Source: TMP-86 sp039807285 (GTDB taxonomy: Bacteria; Pseudomonadota; Gammaproteobacteria; Steroidobacterales; Steroidobacteraceae). From it: a stretch of 64,000 nt of DNA. The notes under the pieces were generated by a model that searched no databases, was not told the origin of the DNA, and saw only the letters and a program-made list of their open reading frames with translations. The stretch covers positions 62,001 through 126,000 of the forward strand of contig JBGAGK010000012.1 of the NCBI GenBank assembly GCA_044226785.1, read 5' to 3'. The position numbers and the translations under genes are program-made. Positions 43,298 to 52,709 of this stretch are shown here, piece after piece (the first letter of the stretch is position 1; each line of letters begins with the position of its first letter).

Positions 43298-46282
43298 TCA
43301 GAAGTCCGCGGTGACGTTGAAGAACACATAACGTCCCAGCGTATCGTAGACCTGTGGATAGGTGTTGCCGTTTACATATACGCTGCCAAAGTCCCCGCCT
43401 GCGACGATCGGCGGATTCTTGTCGAACAGGTTGTTGATGCCAAGGCGCAGTGTCACATGCGAGCCGGTTGCATATGACATGGACAGGTCCATGTAGTCGC
43501 GCTGACCCATGACCTTGTCGGTTGCCGGCACATCGCCCGTCAGCAGCGGGTTGGAGCTGGTGGCATCCAGATCCACCTTCTGCAGATGACGCCACTGCAA
43601 CGAAACGTCGAATCCCTGAATCGGGGTCTGCCAGCTTGTACGCAGGCGATGCCGCCACTTCGGAATCGGCGTGCCGCAAGTGTTCCCGTACAGGCCAACG
43701 CAGTCATAGGACCCGAAGCCCGGAACCGGCTCGTTGATGTACTTGTCGACATAGGTGCCCATCAGGTCGAAGGACAGCTTTCCTGCAGCGCCCATGTCCA
43801 GCCGGTAACTTGAGGTGAGGTCGACGCCCTTGGTGTGCAGCGAACCCAGATTCAGGTTGCCATCCTCGATATAGCCAGAGGGCGACAGCCACAGTGAACC
43901 GGTGCCGGCTGCACGGTGGATGCGTGGACAAAAGACACCCGTGCCCGTCCCGGCCAGACACTGGGTCAGCGTGTAGTCGTAACCGTAGGTCCCGATGATG
44001 TTCTTGACCTTGATGTCGAAGTAATCCAGGGTCACAGCCAGCGAGGGAATGGCCCGCGGCGTGATCACGATGCCAAAGGTCTTGGTGTCCGATTCCTCCG
44101 GCTTCAGGTGCGGGTTACCGGCGAACTCGCCGTTGTACTGGGCTGCCGGATTGCCGATGATGTTTCCGTACTGGGCTGCGGTCACGCCGGTTCTGGCGCA
44201 CTGTTCGGGCGTTGCGGTCGGCGCATAACCCGACGAGGTGGCGCAGGGATCGCCGCTGCCGTCGAGGCCGACGAATTTCCCGAGGAACAATTCCTGCAGG
44301 TTGGGCGCGCGGACAGCGCGCTGATAGCTGCCACGCAGGCGGACATCCTCGGTGGGCGCCCAGTCCACACCGAACTTGTAGGTGTTGGTCGAGAATCCCA
44401 GATCATAGTCCGAGAATCGATAGCCAGCCTCGGTGCTGAGCTCATGCGCGAACGGCCTGTCCTGCAGGATCGGCAGGCGGGCCTCGAAGAATCCCTCCTT
44501 GACCTTCAGGGATGCAGACAGCGGATAGACCGGATTTCCCTGGCCTGCCAGATCGTTCGAGATGTTCTCGATGTCGGGCTTGAGCTGCATGCGCTCCTGG
44601 CGATACTCGGCGCCGAAGGCCAGTGCCAGGCCGGACTCGGCGGTCGGCAGCTTGACGCCATACTGGGTCAGATCCGCAGTGATCGATCCGCTCAGCACCC
44701 GTTCGTCTGTCGAGCCGGTCTTGAAGCTGGGCACCGAGAAATAGTCCACCTGGTTGGGTGTGACGCCACCCAGCGTCCACATGTTGTATGGCACGCATCC
44801 CGGAGCGCCAGAACCGCCATTGGCATTTGCCTTGCAGACGATTTGTCCCGTGACGGGGTCCAGAACAGCCTGCAGGGCGTGCGTCAGGCGGGACTTCGAC
44901 ACATCGTTGATGTAGTAGTCCTCATACAGTGTCTTGCCCACCATGCCGTAGACGTCGTAATTCCAGCCCTCGGAAATCTCGCCTTTGGCGCCAACGACGA
45001 CACGGAACGAGGTGTGCTGCAGATCATCCTGACGCGGTCCACCCTCGACATTGCGGCGGCCGAAAATCACGTGCGCGAGGTCGGTCGGGCCAAGGCCGTT
45101 GCAGAGTACGCCCTTTTCCTGAGCCGACAGCAGAGGATTGTCGCAGTTGACCAGCCACGTGCCGTCGGGGATACCGTTGGCGTCCACGCCGGTTCCTGAC
45201 CCCAGGAACGCTCCGCTCGGCGCCACCTGGGCAACCGACTGATCGTGCATGAAGCTGACCTCAGTGTAGGCCGTGGCATGCTTGTTGATGTCCAGATGCG
45301 AGAACACCCCGCCCGTGTAGCGTTCGTCGGAACGCTGGTAGTAGTTGGTGGGCGCGAAATTGTAGGCGCCGGGTCCCTGGCTGAAAGGAATGAGTTCGCT
45401 GTTGGGGCCAACCGTGAGCTTGCCGTCCGCGGTGAAAAATCCGCCAGTGCCCGTGGTGCTCGAGCCACCGCAGACGAAAGTGGTTCCACCATTGAGATTG
45501 CAGGCACTGAAATCACGCGCGGCCTGTGTCACTGGGTTGATCTTCCGGTAACCCGCGTAAGCGGTCACGTTGCCCCTGCCGTCGGCGAAATTGCCACCCA
45601 GAATGAAGGTGACATCCTTGCCCACGCCATCGTTCACGGAGCTGTCCGGCACGGCAAACCCGCGAGCGTCATTCAGGCTCCGGAAATAGGAATCGTTGTT
45701 CCTGTGGTTGTACCAGGAACCATTTGCATCGATCCGCACACCCTGGAAATTGTCATCCATGATGAAGTTGACGACGCCGGCCACGGCATCTGCACCATAC
45801 ACAGCCGAGGCACCGCCCGTGAGCACATCGACCCGCTTGACCAGCGCGGCAGGGATCTGGTTGAGGTCAGGTGTGGCATTGCCGTTCTGCGTCGGGTCGC
45901 CGGGCATCAGACGTCGACCGTTGATGAGTACCAACGTGCGCTGTGCGCCCAGGTTTCGCAGGTTGACAGTGGCAGTACCGGTGGCGCCATTCGAGAGGTT
46001 GCTGCCGAAATCCGCATAGACCTGCGGCAGATTGTTCAGCATGTCCTCGATGCGGGTCGTACCCTGCATCTTGATCTCGTCCGCGTTGACCACGGTGACC
46101 GGGCTGATCGATTGCAGGCCAGGCTGCACGATGCGCGATCCCGTGACGACCACTTCCTGCAAGGCTACCGCCTGATCGTTGCCGGTATCCTGGGCTATTG
46201 CGGTCGACAAGCCCGCGCCGCCTGCCAGGTTCGCGAAAAGCGCATATCGAATAGCGCGCCGCAACACTTCGTTGTTGGACAT
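43298..46282 (-). CDS. TonB-dependent outer-membrane receptor
   Basis: A 994-residue receptor. A signal sequence (ALFANLAGGAGLSTAIAQ) is followed by the TonB-box-like region QEVVVTGSRIVQ and a plug domain (TTRIEDMLNNLPQVYADFGSN, LRNLGAQRTLVLINGRRLMPG, VDVLTGGASAVYGADAVAGVVN). The rest is a 22-strand barrel with long loops, ending in the barrel-closing YVFFNVTADF with terminal Phe. It belongs to the large subset expanded in Sphingomonas, Xanthomonas and Steroidobacter relatives, often for complex organic substrates. Substrate unknown. Confidence 0.93.
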   Translation of the reverse strand: MSNNEVLRRAIRYALFANLAGGAGLSTAIAQDTGNDQAVALQEVVVTGSRIVQPGLQSISPVTVVNADEIKMQGTTRIEDMLNNLPQVYADFGSNLSNGATGTATVNLRNLGAQRTLVLINGRRLMPGDPTQNGNATPDLNQIPAALVKRVDVLTGGASAVYGADAVAGVVNFIMDDNFQGVRIDANGSWYNHRNNDSYFRSLNDARGFAVPDSSVNDGVGKDVTFILGGNFADGRGNVTAYAGYRKINPVTQAARDFSACNLNGGTTFVCGGSSTTGTGGFFTADGKLTVGPNSELIPFSQGPGAYNFAPTNYYQRSDERYTGGVFSHLDINKHATAYTEVSFMHDQSVAQVAPSGAFLGSGTGVDANGIPDGTWLVNCDNPLLSAQEKGVLCNGLGPTDLAHVIFGRRNVEGGPRQDDLQHTSFRVVVGAKGEISEGWNYDVYGMVGKTLYEDYYINDVSKSRLTHALQAVLDPVTGQIVCKANANGGSGAPGCVPYNMWTLGGVTPNQVDYFSVPSFKTGSTDERVLSGSITADLTQYGVKLPTAESGLALAFGAEYRQERMQLKPDIENISNDLAGQGNPVYPLSASLKVKEGFFEARLPILQDRPFAHELSTEAGYRFSDYDLGFSTNTYKFGVDWAPTEDVRLRGSYQRAVRAPNLQELFLGKFVGLDGSGDPCATSSGYAPTATPEQCARTGVTAAQYGNIIGNPAAQYNGEFAGNPHLKPEESDTKTFGIVITPRAIPSLAVTLDYFDIKVKNIIGTYGYDYTLTQCLAGTGTGVFCPRIHRAAGTGSLWLSPSGYIEDGNLNLGSLHTKGVDLTSSYRLDMGAAGKLSFDLMGTYVDKYINEPVPGFGSYDCVGLYGNTCGTPIPKWRHRLRTSWQTPIQGFDVSLQWRHLQKVDLDATSSNPLLTGDVPATDKVMGQRDYMDLSMSYATGSHVTLRLGINNLFDKNPPIVAGGDFGSVYVNGNTYPQVYDTLGRYVFFNVTADF

Positions 46283-46324
46283 TTACTACTCCCTAAAAGT
46301 CAGTATCCAGAAAGATGATGATGG

Positions 46325-46402
46325 GCTGTCCGTCTGAAATAATTGACCCGATCCCCATGCCGCATCAGTTCTCCAACACTGGAATGCGGGCTGACGGACA
46401 GC
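46325..46402. repeat. Inverted repeat in the divergent intergenic region upstream of the TonB receptor
   Basis: GCTGTCCGTC at 46325-46334 and its exact complement GACGGACAGC at 46393-46402 flank 58 bp in the 307-bp gap between the receptor and the TPR-oxygenase gene (46283-46589). The gap otherwise contains AT-rich stretches (TATACT at 46485) but no clear -35. It might be a regulator-binding arrangement for divergent promoters, or a large hairpin. Confidence 0.5.
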
Positions 46403-46589
46403 TTAATGCGTGCGAGGATACCGTGGTGAAAACGCGAATGAAAGCTTTATTTGAACCGGAGGGCGATCCCAATCAGGACAGCGCTATACTCTTTACCATT
46501 CAAGATGATCAAGTTAGGAGATATTACAATCTCAGACCCTGTTTGTTGCATCATTGCAACATGACTCCACATTTACACAGGGTCGACAT

Positions 46590-48407
46590 ATGGTGGTGAG
46601 CTTTCAGGAAAAGGCCGATCGCGTTTCAACGCTGCTTGAGCGTGGGCAGGTGGCATTGAGCGTGCAGGCGAGCCGCGATCTCCTCGACGAGGCACCACAT
46701 TCATCCGTTGCCTGCCAACTGCACGGACTGTGCCTCAAGACGGCGGGCGAGCTGGTTCAGGCCGAGCAATGGTTGCGCCGGAGCATTGATCTCGAACCGG
46801 ACCGCGCGGAGTTCCATGCCAATCTGGGCAATCTGTTTCGCCACATGTCGCGGTTCGACGAGGCGTGTCTCGCTTACCAGTCTGCATTGCGCATTTCCCC
46901 AGAATTCCGCTCAGCGGCCAGAAGTCTCGCGCTGACATTCCAGGATCTGGGACGAAACAGTGAATCCGAATCCCTCTGTCGGACATTGATCGCGGATGGC
47001 CCGGCAGACTCGCAGGCCTGGATCCTGCTGGGCATGGCACTTGCTGCCCAGGATCGCAAGGAGCTCGCCGAAGACGCATATCGCGAGGCAATCCGCCTGG
47101 ATCCTGCAAACCGGGTCGCCCACCACAACCTGGGTGCCCTGCTGTCGGGCGCGGGGCGCCCCGAGGCGGCGCTTCCCCTGCTGAACCGGGCAGCAGTTCT
47201 GGGAGCCGACGGGTTCGAACTTGCCTACAATCGTGCGCGCGCGCTTCTTGAACTCAATGAAGTCGCGGCCGCGGAGGTTGAGTTCGAGCGCGCGATCAAT
47301 TTCGATCCGATGAACATCGATGCGCAGCTCAATCTTGCGCGGGTGCGCCATGCGCTGGGAGACCCCAAGTTCGCACGCGCTCTGGCGTCCGCCGCCGAGC
47401 GGGAGCGTGGAAATCCGAAGCTTCAACTGCTGCTTGCGGAGGTCTCATGGCGCGCCGGCAATCTGCTGGCAGCCGAGGCGTTGGTCCACGATCTGATCCG
47501 ACGCATGGGTCCCGAGGCTGGATTCAACTCGATACTGGCCCGCATCCTGCTGGAACAGAACCGGTTGGTCGAGGCGGAGCATCACGCTCTGGATGCAGTG
47601 GCCGCTGCCCCGGGAGATACCCAGGCGACGGAGATCCTGGTGAATATCCTGCTTGCGCGGCTGCGGCCGAAGGATGCCCTGCCTTTCATCACATCCCAGC
47701 GGCGCATCCGGCCGCTCTCCCAGGCATGGCTTGCCTATCAGGCCGTGGCCTCCCGCCTGATCGACGGGCGCGACTACCGCTTGCTGTATGATTTCGACCG
47801 TCTGGTCGTTCCGTTCGATCTGCCAGTTCCGCCGGGCTGGTCATCGCTCGCGGAATTCAATCGGGCGCTGCTGGGTGTGCTGGCGACACGCCACCCTTTC
47901 AGTGCCCACCCGCTGGATCAGACCCTGCGCAACGGGACACAGACTGCGCGCAATCTGGTCAATGATCCTGATCCGGTCATCCAATCCCTGATCGAATCGT
48001 TTCGTGTATGTGTGGACCGGTATCGAAGGGATCTCGGTGAGGACGAATCACATCCGCTGTCGGCCCGGAATCGAGGAAAATCCAGATTTACAGGTGCCTG
48101 GTCGGTGCGGCTCAGGCAGGGGGGGTATCATGTCAATCACATCCATCCGGATGGGTGGCTGAGTTCTGCGTACTACGTGCAGACGCCGCCGGAGGTCAAC
48201 GACCCTTCGGCCAGATCCGGATGGCTGAAGTTCGGCGAGTTCTGCTTTCCCGTTGAAGGATTGGGTGTCGAGCGCTGCGTGCAACCCCGGGCGGGCCGTC
48301 TGGTGCTGTTCCCGTCCTATATGTGGCACGGGACCATTCCAATCCAGGGCAGTGACCCGCGAATCACCGTTGCCTTCGATGTCGTGCCGGACGCCACTGC
48401 CGGCTGA
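46590..48407 (+). CDS. TPR-repeat protein with putative 2OG-Fe(II) oxygenase domain
   Basis: A 605-residue protein from the ATG at 46590; an upstream TTG at 46554 is possible. About ten TPR units fill residues 1-370 (ACQLHGLCLKTAGELVQAEQWLRRS, AWILLGMALAAQDRKELAEDAY, NRVAHHNLGALLSGAG). The C-terminus holds a double-stranded beta-helix oxygenase: GGYHVNHIHPDGWLSSAYYV (first iron His), GWLKFGE, and AGRLVLFPSYMWHGTIPIQG with the second His and RITVAFDV carrying the 2OG Arg. This is the 2OG-FeII_Oxy_5-type arrangement. It may hydroxylate a protein or peptide. Confidence 0.85.
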   Translation: MVVSFQEKADRVSTLLERGQVALSVQASRDLLDEAPHSSVACQLHGLCLKTAGELVQAEQWLRRSIDLEPDRAEFHANLGNLFRHMSRFDEACLAYQSALRISPEFRSAARSLALTFQDLGRNSESESLCRTLIADGPADSQAWILLGMALAAQDRKELAEDAYREAIRLDPANRVAHHNLGALLSGAGRPEAALPLLNRAAVLGADGFELAYNRARALLELNEVAAAEVEFERAINFDPMNIDAQLNLARVRHALGDPKFARALASAAERERGNPKLQLLLAEVSWRAGNLLAAEALVHDLIRRMGPEAGFNSILARILLEQNRLVEAEHHALDAVAAAPGDTQATEILVNILLARLRPKDALPFITSQRRIRPLSQAWLAYQAVASRLIDGRDYRLLYDFDRLVVPFDLPVPPGWSSLAEFNRALLGVLATRHPFSAHPLDQTLRNGTQTARNLVNDPDPVIQSLIESFRVCVDRYRRDLGEDESHPLSARNRGKSRFTGAWSVRLRQGGYHVNHIHPDGWLSSAYYVQTPPEVNDPSARSGWLKFGEFCFPVEGLGVERCVQPRAGRLVLFPSYMWHGTIPIQGSDPRITVAFDVVPDATAG

Positions 48408-48411
48408 GCCG

Positions 48412-49698
48412 TCAGCTGGCGTAATATTCGGTGATCGCGTCCGTGGCCTTGCAGATCAGCATGCGCTCAGCTTCGGACATGAACGGGTTCCAGATGTCGA
48501 AAATGAGGATGATGCGATCCTCCCCGCTGTCATTCCATGCCTCATGCTCGATGGTGTCATCGAAGACCCACGCTGAGCCGGCTTTCCATTCACGAACATC
48601 AGAGCCCACCCTGAATCCACATCCTGCAGGTATCACCAGCGGCAGGTGGACGATGAGCCGGGTGTTGGTCACGCCGGTATGGGGCGGGATACGGGTGCGG
48701 GGTTCGAGCAGCGAGAAGAATGCCGCTGGCGCCCTTTGAGGTACCCGGGCCAGGGGCATTTTCTCGAGGATATTGGTGGTCTCGGGGCAGGCCGAGCGAT
48801 TCTGCTCCACCGGATGTCCGTCCTGATAGAGAAACAGGGCGCTCCAGCGGCGTGAGTTGTTCAGCTCACGCCACTGGTTGAGCGGCGCGCCCGGCGTGTG
48901 ATTGACATAGGGGTTGAATCTTTCCCGCGCCTTGTCTGCCAGTGCCAATGCTTCCTCGCGAATCGACTCGGTGGCGGACTCGAGCTGGAGCAGCCAGGGG
49001 AACTGGTCGCGATCATAGAACTCGATCGCAGGGACGCGTGGAAAGTGCATGAAGGTGGGCTGCTGGACATACAGTTTTTTTCTTCCCAGCAGCGCAGCGA
49101 GACAGTCATTTACCCTGTCCTGCGGCTGGTCGCCCAATTCCCGCCGGAGGTCGCGAAGACGATCATTCAGGAGAGCTTCCAGGTCGTCACGCTGTTTGCG
49201 CACTGCCTGCTGCGCCCGTTCGATCACCGGTTGCAATGACGCCGGCACCGGCGAGTTTGGAGGTATCGAGCTCAATGCAGCATGGTAAGCGCCCGCCGAT
49301 TCCCTGGTCTTGCCGAGCTGCTCGAGCAGTGAGGCCTTCTGCAGAAGCGCCAGGGTGAAATATGGGTCGAGGGTCAACGCCGTCTCCAGCGCTTTCATTT
49401 CACCCTCGGCATTCCCCAGGGCACGCAAGCTTGAAGCAAGATTGAGGTAAGGACGTGGGTTCGATGGGTCCTTTTCAACAGCCCGCTGCAACAGGGGCAT
49501 GGCTTGTGCAGCATTACCCCGGCGCAGCGCATGGGCGCCCCGGGTTCCCAGCACCAACGGATGGTCGGGCGCGATGCTGGACGCCAGACCCACCAGCCGA
49601 TCAGCTTCTTCGAGCTGGTTCTCCGCGAATGAACGCTCTGCCGCGTCGACGAGCGCGCGGACTTGCGCGTCGTCGACCGGCAGGGCAGATTCCGTCAT
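48412..49698 (-). CDS. TPR-repeat protein with aspartyl/asparaginyl beta-hydroxylase domain
   Basis: A 428-residue protein. TPR repeats cover residues 1-150 (SFAENQLEEADRLVGLASSIAPD, ALRRGNAAQAMPLLQRAVEKDP). The AspH-type catalytic domain begins near residue 220, with RIPPHTGVTNTRLIVHLPL (first Fe His and Arg), EWKAGSAWVFDDTIEHEAWN (second His) and RIILIFDIWNP. These enzymes hydroxylate Asp/Asn in target peptides. It converges on the TPR-oxygenase gene, 4 bp apart, and overlaps the OmpA gene's stop by one base. Confidence 0.88.
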   Translation of the reverse strand: MTESALPVDDAQVRALVDAAERSFAENQLEEADRLVGLASSIAPDHPLVLGTRGAHALRRGNAAQAMPLLQRAVEKDPSNPRPYLNLASSLRALGNAEGEMKALETALTLDPYFTLALLQKASLLEQLGKTRESAGAYHAALSSIPPNSPVPASLQPVIERAQQAVRKQRDDLEALLNDRLRDLRRELGDQPQDRVNDCLAALLGRKKLYVQQPTFMHFPRVPAIEFYDRDQFPWLLQLESATESIREEALALADKARERFNPYVNHTPGAPLNQWRELNNSRRWSALFLYQDGHPVEQNRSACPETTNILEKMPLARVPQRAPAAFFSLLEPRTRIPPHTGVTNTRLIVHLPLVIPAGCGFRVGSDVREWKAGSAWVFDDTIEHEAWNDSGEDRIILIFDIWNPFMSEAERMLICKATDAITEYYAS

Positions 49699-50843
49699 CA
49701 GTTTCCCGACTCCAATTTGAGCGTGACCCGGCGGTTCTTCTGCCGCCCTTCCTCGGTCTTGTTGTCGGCGATCGGTTCGCTCTGACCAAAACCACGAGCC
49801 GTGAGCTTGTTGGTCACGCCATGTTCCTTCAGGTACGCCTCCACCGATTCCGCGCGCTTCTGGGACAGAATCTGGTTGTGTCGCTTGGTTCCGGTGCTGT
49901 CGGTATGTCCCCGCACCTCGATGACCAGATCCGGATTCTTCTTGAGCGTGGCGACCGCGTCGTCCAGCTCCGCAGACGAGTCAGCCGTCAGCACGGCAGA
50001 GTCCGTGGCGAAATGCACCCGGGGGAGACTGATTTCACCCTTGATGGTGCAGCCGTGCACATCGACCCTGTCTCCCTTGGGTGTGTTGGGGCAAAGATCC
50101 CTGGAATCTGGCACTCCGTCGCCGTCGCTGTCGAGTTCGCAACCCTTGGCGTCCACCTTGACGCCGGGCGGGGTATTCGGGCACTGGTCGATGGTGTCCG
50201 GTACGCCGTCATGGTCGCTGTCGGCCGGTGGTGCAGGTGGCGGAGGGGGCGGCGGCGCAGGCGGCGGTGTGGGCGCGGCGGCGACCGGGAGGCCCCACAT
50301 GTACTGAAGCCCCACACCGAAGATCGTGTCACCGGCATTGCTCATGCCGGATGGCGTGGTGCCGTCGTATCGCCGGTACTTGGCTTCCGTACGGATTGCC
50401 AACCGCTGAGAAGTGTTGAAGGGCCCGAGATTCCAGAGCAGCCCAGCACCCACTTCGCCGATGAGGCCGCTGGCTCGTGAAGCCCCGGTCAGCCTGTCGT
50501 CCATGCCGCCAAGTCCGAACAGGAGGTAGGGCTTGATATGCGATTCGGGCAGCGGACTGAACTTGCGGATGAAATCCAGACTGTACTGCGAAAGCTTCAA
50601 CTGGCCGCCATTGGACGCTTCGAATGAAGCTTGCGATATGGCCGCTTCCATCGCCCAGTTCTCTGCCACGTTCCATCCGAGACCTACCTGGAATCCGGCG
50701 CCGTCCTCGGCAGTGCGATGCTGGTTCAGCAGGGTCCACTGCGCCATCGGACTGATGTACCAGGCACCGGTATCGTCGGCAGCCAGTGCGGCATGTGCAG
50801 CGCCCAGCGCGCACAAAGCGGTTCCAAGCAGGATTCGTTTCAT
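49698..50843 (-). CDS. OmpA-family outer-membrane protein
   Basis: A 381-residue protein from the ATG at 50843 with a signal peptide (RILLGTALCALGAAHAALA). Residues 25-205 form an 8-stranded barrel of OmpA/OmpW type (GAWYISPMAQWTLLNQH, GFQVGLGWNVAENWAMEAAIS). A Pro-rich linker (APPPPPPPAPP) leads to two thrombospondin type 3-like calcium repeats (DSDHDGVPDTIDQCPNTPPG, DSDGDGVPDSRDLCPNTPKG), then an OmpA C-terminal peptidoglycan-binding domain (VIEVRGHTDSTGTKRHNQ, LSQKRAESVEAYL, GFGQSEPIADNKTEEGRQKN). It links the outer membrane to the wall. Confidence 0.93.
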   Translation of the reverse strand: MKRILLGTALCALGAAHAALAADDTGAWYISPMAQWTLLNQHRTAEDGAGFQVGLGWNVAENWAMEAAISQASFEASNGGQLKLSQYSLDFIRKFSPLPESHIKPYLLFGLGGMDDRLTGASRASGLIGEVGAGLLWNLGPFNTSQRLAIRTEAKYRRYDGTTPSGMSNAGDTIFGVGLQYMWGLPVAAAPTPPPAPPPPPPPAPPADSDHDGVPDTIDQCPNTPPGVKVDAKGCELDSDGDGVPDSRDLCPNTPKGDRVDVHGCTIKGEISLPRVHFATDSAVLTADSSAELDDAVATLKKNPDLVIEVRGHTDSTGTKRHNQILSQKRAESVEAYLKEHGVTNKLTARGFGQSEPIADNKTEEGRQKNRRVTLKLESGN

Positions 50844-50997
50844 CGCCAAGCTCTCCTTACTCTTACGCATTTGCGGAAATCCAACATCGGACATAACGTC
50901 CGGCGCGGCCGAAATCGGGCGGATGATAGCCGATCCCGGATGCGGAATGTGTCAGAAATCATCCATGTTGCGTGTAGGCAACGTCGTGTCAGCCTGA

Positions 50998-51504
50998 TCA
51001 GGGGTGCTGGGACGGCGGTGTGTCGAGCGATTCGCCGTACACCCGATCTCCCTCGCGGATGCCCAGCTCCGCAGCCTGTCCACCGGCGATCTCCAGCACC
51101 AGCCGCACTGGCTGCGGGGTGGTGATGATGTCCAGAGACTCCGGAACCCCATGTGCGATGTGCACGATGGTGCCGTCCGGGCGGATGAACAGCATGTCCA
51201 GCGGGATCAGGGTGTTCTTCATCCACATCGAGATCCGGCGCTCGTGCGGATAGACGAACAGCATGCCCTGATGGGCAGGCAGGTCACGGACGAACATCAG
51301 GCCCTGCTCCTGGCGCGACGGCCGGTCCGCGATCCACACGCTGATGGCATGGACATTGCCGGCTTGCGTGCGGATCTCGATCAGGCTCCTGGGGAATGCG
51401 CTCAGGGGCTCCGGTGCGGATTGTGCCAGCGCTTGGGGCATGGTCATCATCGCACCGAGCCACCACCCGGCAAGCATCGTCGTTGGACGCCACCTCGATT
51501 TCAT
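50998..51504 (-). CDS. DUF192 family exported protein
   Basis: A 168-residue protein with a signal peptide (TTMLAGWWLGAMMTMPQALAQ). The DUF192 core is clear: VWIADRPSRQEQGLMFVRDL, GMLFVYPHERRISMWMKNTLIPLDMLFI, IAHGVPESLDI and VLEIAGGQAAELGIREGD. Function is unknown in the family, which is often secreted or fused to other domains. It overlaps the following gene (51501-52082) by 4 bp (ATGA), so the two are likely one operon. Confidence 0.9.
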   Translation of the reverse strand: MKSRWRPTTMLAGWWLGAMMTMPQALAQSAPEPLSAFPRSLIEIRTQAGNVHAISVWIADRPSRQEQGLMFVRDLPAHQGMLFVYPHERRISMWMKNTLIPLDMLFIRPDGTIVHIAHGVPESLDIITTPQPVRLVLEIAGGQAAELGIREGDRVYGESLDTPPSQHP

Positions 51505-52082
51505 GGACTCTGCTCCTGCCCATCGAAGCGGACCACACCGCTGAAATCGAAGGTGGTGAGCAGCACCGAGCCCTTGTCATGCACGGCGTGGGCGGGACTG
51601 GTGCAAAAGCCGCGCCCCTCGACCCGGTATCGTCGTGGTGGCGGGCTGGTTGCCTTGGGTTCCGCTGCTGCCGTCGGGGTCTCGGGCAGGCGCCACTGGC
51701 GCAGCGAGTCCATGGTGCAGCGGCCGTCCCCCTGCGTGGCGAATATCCGGCTGCCGCCTTGCTCGATGATGGTCACATTCACCGCCACGCCCTGGCCCGC
51801 CTGGTTTTCGCGGATCTTCGAAATGCCGAACACGAACAGCAGATCCGGAGCGGTGGCCGGATCCCGCCGGAACGACAGGCGAAGGCCTCCGTGGCTGGGC
51901 CGCTCTTCCCCCTCGCAGCGGGTCCCGGCATTGGGCCAGTCGATCTGCGTGTCGATGGCGCCCTGGAGTCTCGCCTTGAAAAAGCCCACTCCCTCCGGCA
52001 AACAGGACACGGCCAGAGGGCCCGGGGCGCTGTCGGCGGCCTGCGACGGTATTCCAGGGGCGGAGACGAGAGCTAACTGCAT
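51501..52082 (-). CDS. Secreted protein of unknown function
   Basis: A 193-residue product from the ATG at 52082. The N-terminus (QLALVSAPGIPSQAADSAPG) is not a strong signal peptide. The rest is beta-rich (VGFFKARLQGAIDTQIDWPNAG, SHGGLRLSFRRD, DLLFVFGISKI, AVNVTIIEQGGSRIFAT) with a cysteine pattern (CEGEER, GRCTMDSL, GFCTSPAHAV) and a final VLLTTFDFSGVVRFDG strand, suggesting a small extracytoplasmic domain. No family recognised. Upstream of and overlapping DUF192 by 4 bp. Confidence 0.7.
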   Translation of the reverse strand: MQLALVSAPGIPSQAADSAPGPLAVSCLPEGVGFFKARLQGAIDTQIDWPNAGTRCEGEERPSHGGLRLSFRRDPATAPDLLFVFGISKIRENQAGQGVAVNVTIIEQGGSRIFATQGDGRCTMDSLRQWRLPETPTAAAEPKATSPPPRRYRVEGRGFCTSPAHAVHDKGSVLLTTFDFSGVVRFDGQEQSP

Positions 52083-52166
52083 GAAACAAAAAGGGAAAAT
52101 CCCTCCGCCAAATTTGCGCACCTGTCCTGCGGACCGGCCCCTGAATCCCGGTATGATCGATCCAGC

Positions 52167-52703
52167 ATGATCGGGATCCGACATATCGAGCGCATCTTGC
52201 CATGGCGCTGCGCGCCTTGCTGGCAGGCCTTGCGCAACGGCGTTCTGGGTACGGCGGCGCTGCTGCTGTGGGGTTGTGCCGTCCTGGGGCCGAAGTTCGA
52301 AAAGCCCAGCCTTGCGGTATCCGATATCCGGATGCTGGAAGGGAACCTGTTTTCCCAGACCTTCCTCGTCACGCTGCGCATCCAGAACCCCAATGATCAG
52401 GCGCTGCCCGTCAAGGGATTGTGGGCTGACCTCAAGGTCGGAGGGGAACCCTTCGCCAGCGGAGTCACCAGCCGGGCGTTCACGGTACCGGCACTCGGGG
52501 AGTCCGAATTCGAGCTGAGGGTCAATGCCAACCTGGCCGTGGGTGTTCTCAAGCTCCTGTCGAGCAGCCAGGATCGACACAGTGCCATCAACTATGAGCT
52601 GGACGGCAAGGTCAGCGTGGACCTTCCGTTCATGCGCTCCATCCCCTTCCACGAGAATGGCGTGTATTCGTTGAGCGGTTCGCGGTCGGCCGAGACATTG
52701 TGA
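52167..52703 (+). CDS. LEA type 2 family lipoprotein
   Basis: A 178-residue protein with a hydrophobic N-terminus ending in a lipobox (TAALLLWGCAVL). The mature part matches the water-stress/LEA14-like beta-sandwich: SLAVSDIRMLEGNLFSQTFLVTLRIQNPN, DQALPVKGLWADLKVGGEPFASGVT and FTVPALGESEFELRVNANL. Family members are found in many gammaproteobacterial envelopes with unclear function. The start at 52167 could be one of two in-frame codons. Confidence 0.82.
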   Translation: MIGIRHIERILPWRCAPCWQALRNGVLGTAALLLWGCAVLGPKFEKPSLAVSDIRMLEGNLFSQTFLVTLRIQNPNDQALPVKGLWADLKVGGEPFASGVTSRAFTVPALGESEFELRVNANLAVGVLKLLSSSQDRHSAINYELDGKVSVDLPFMRSIPFHENGVYSLSGSRSAETL

Positions 52704-52709
52704 GCCTGC

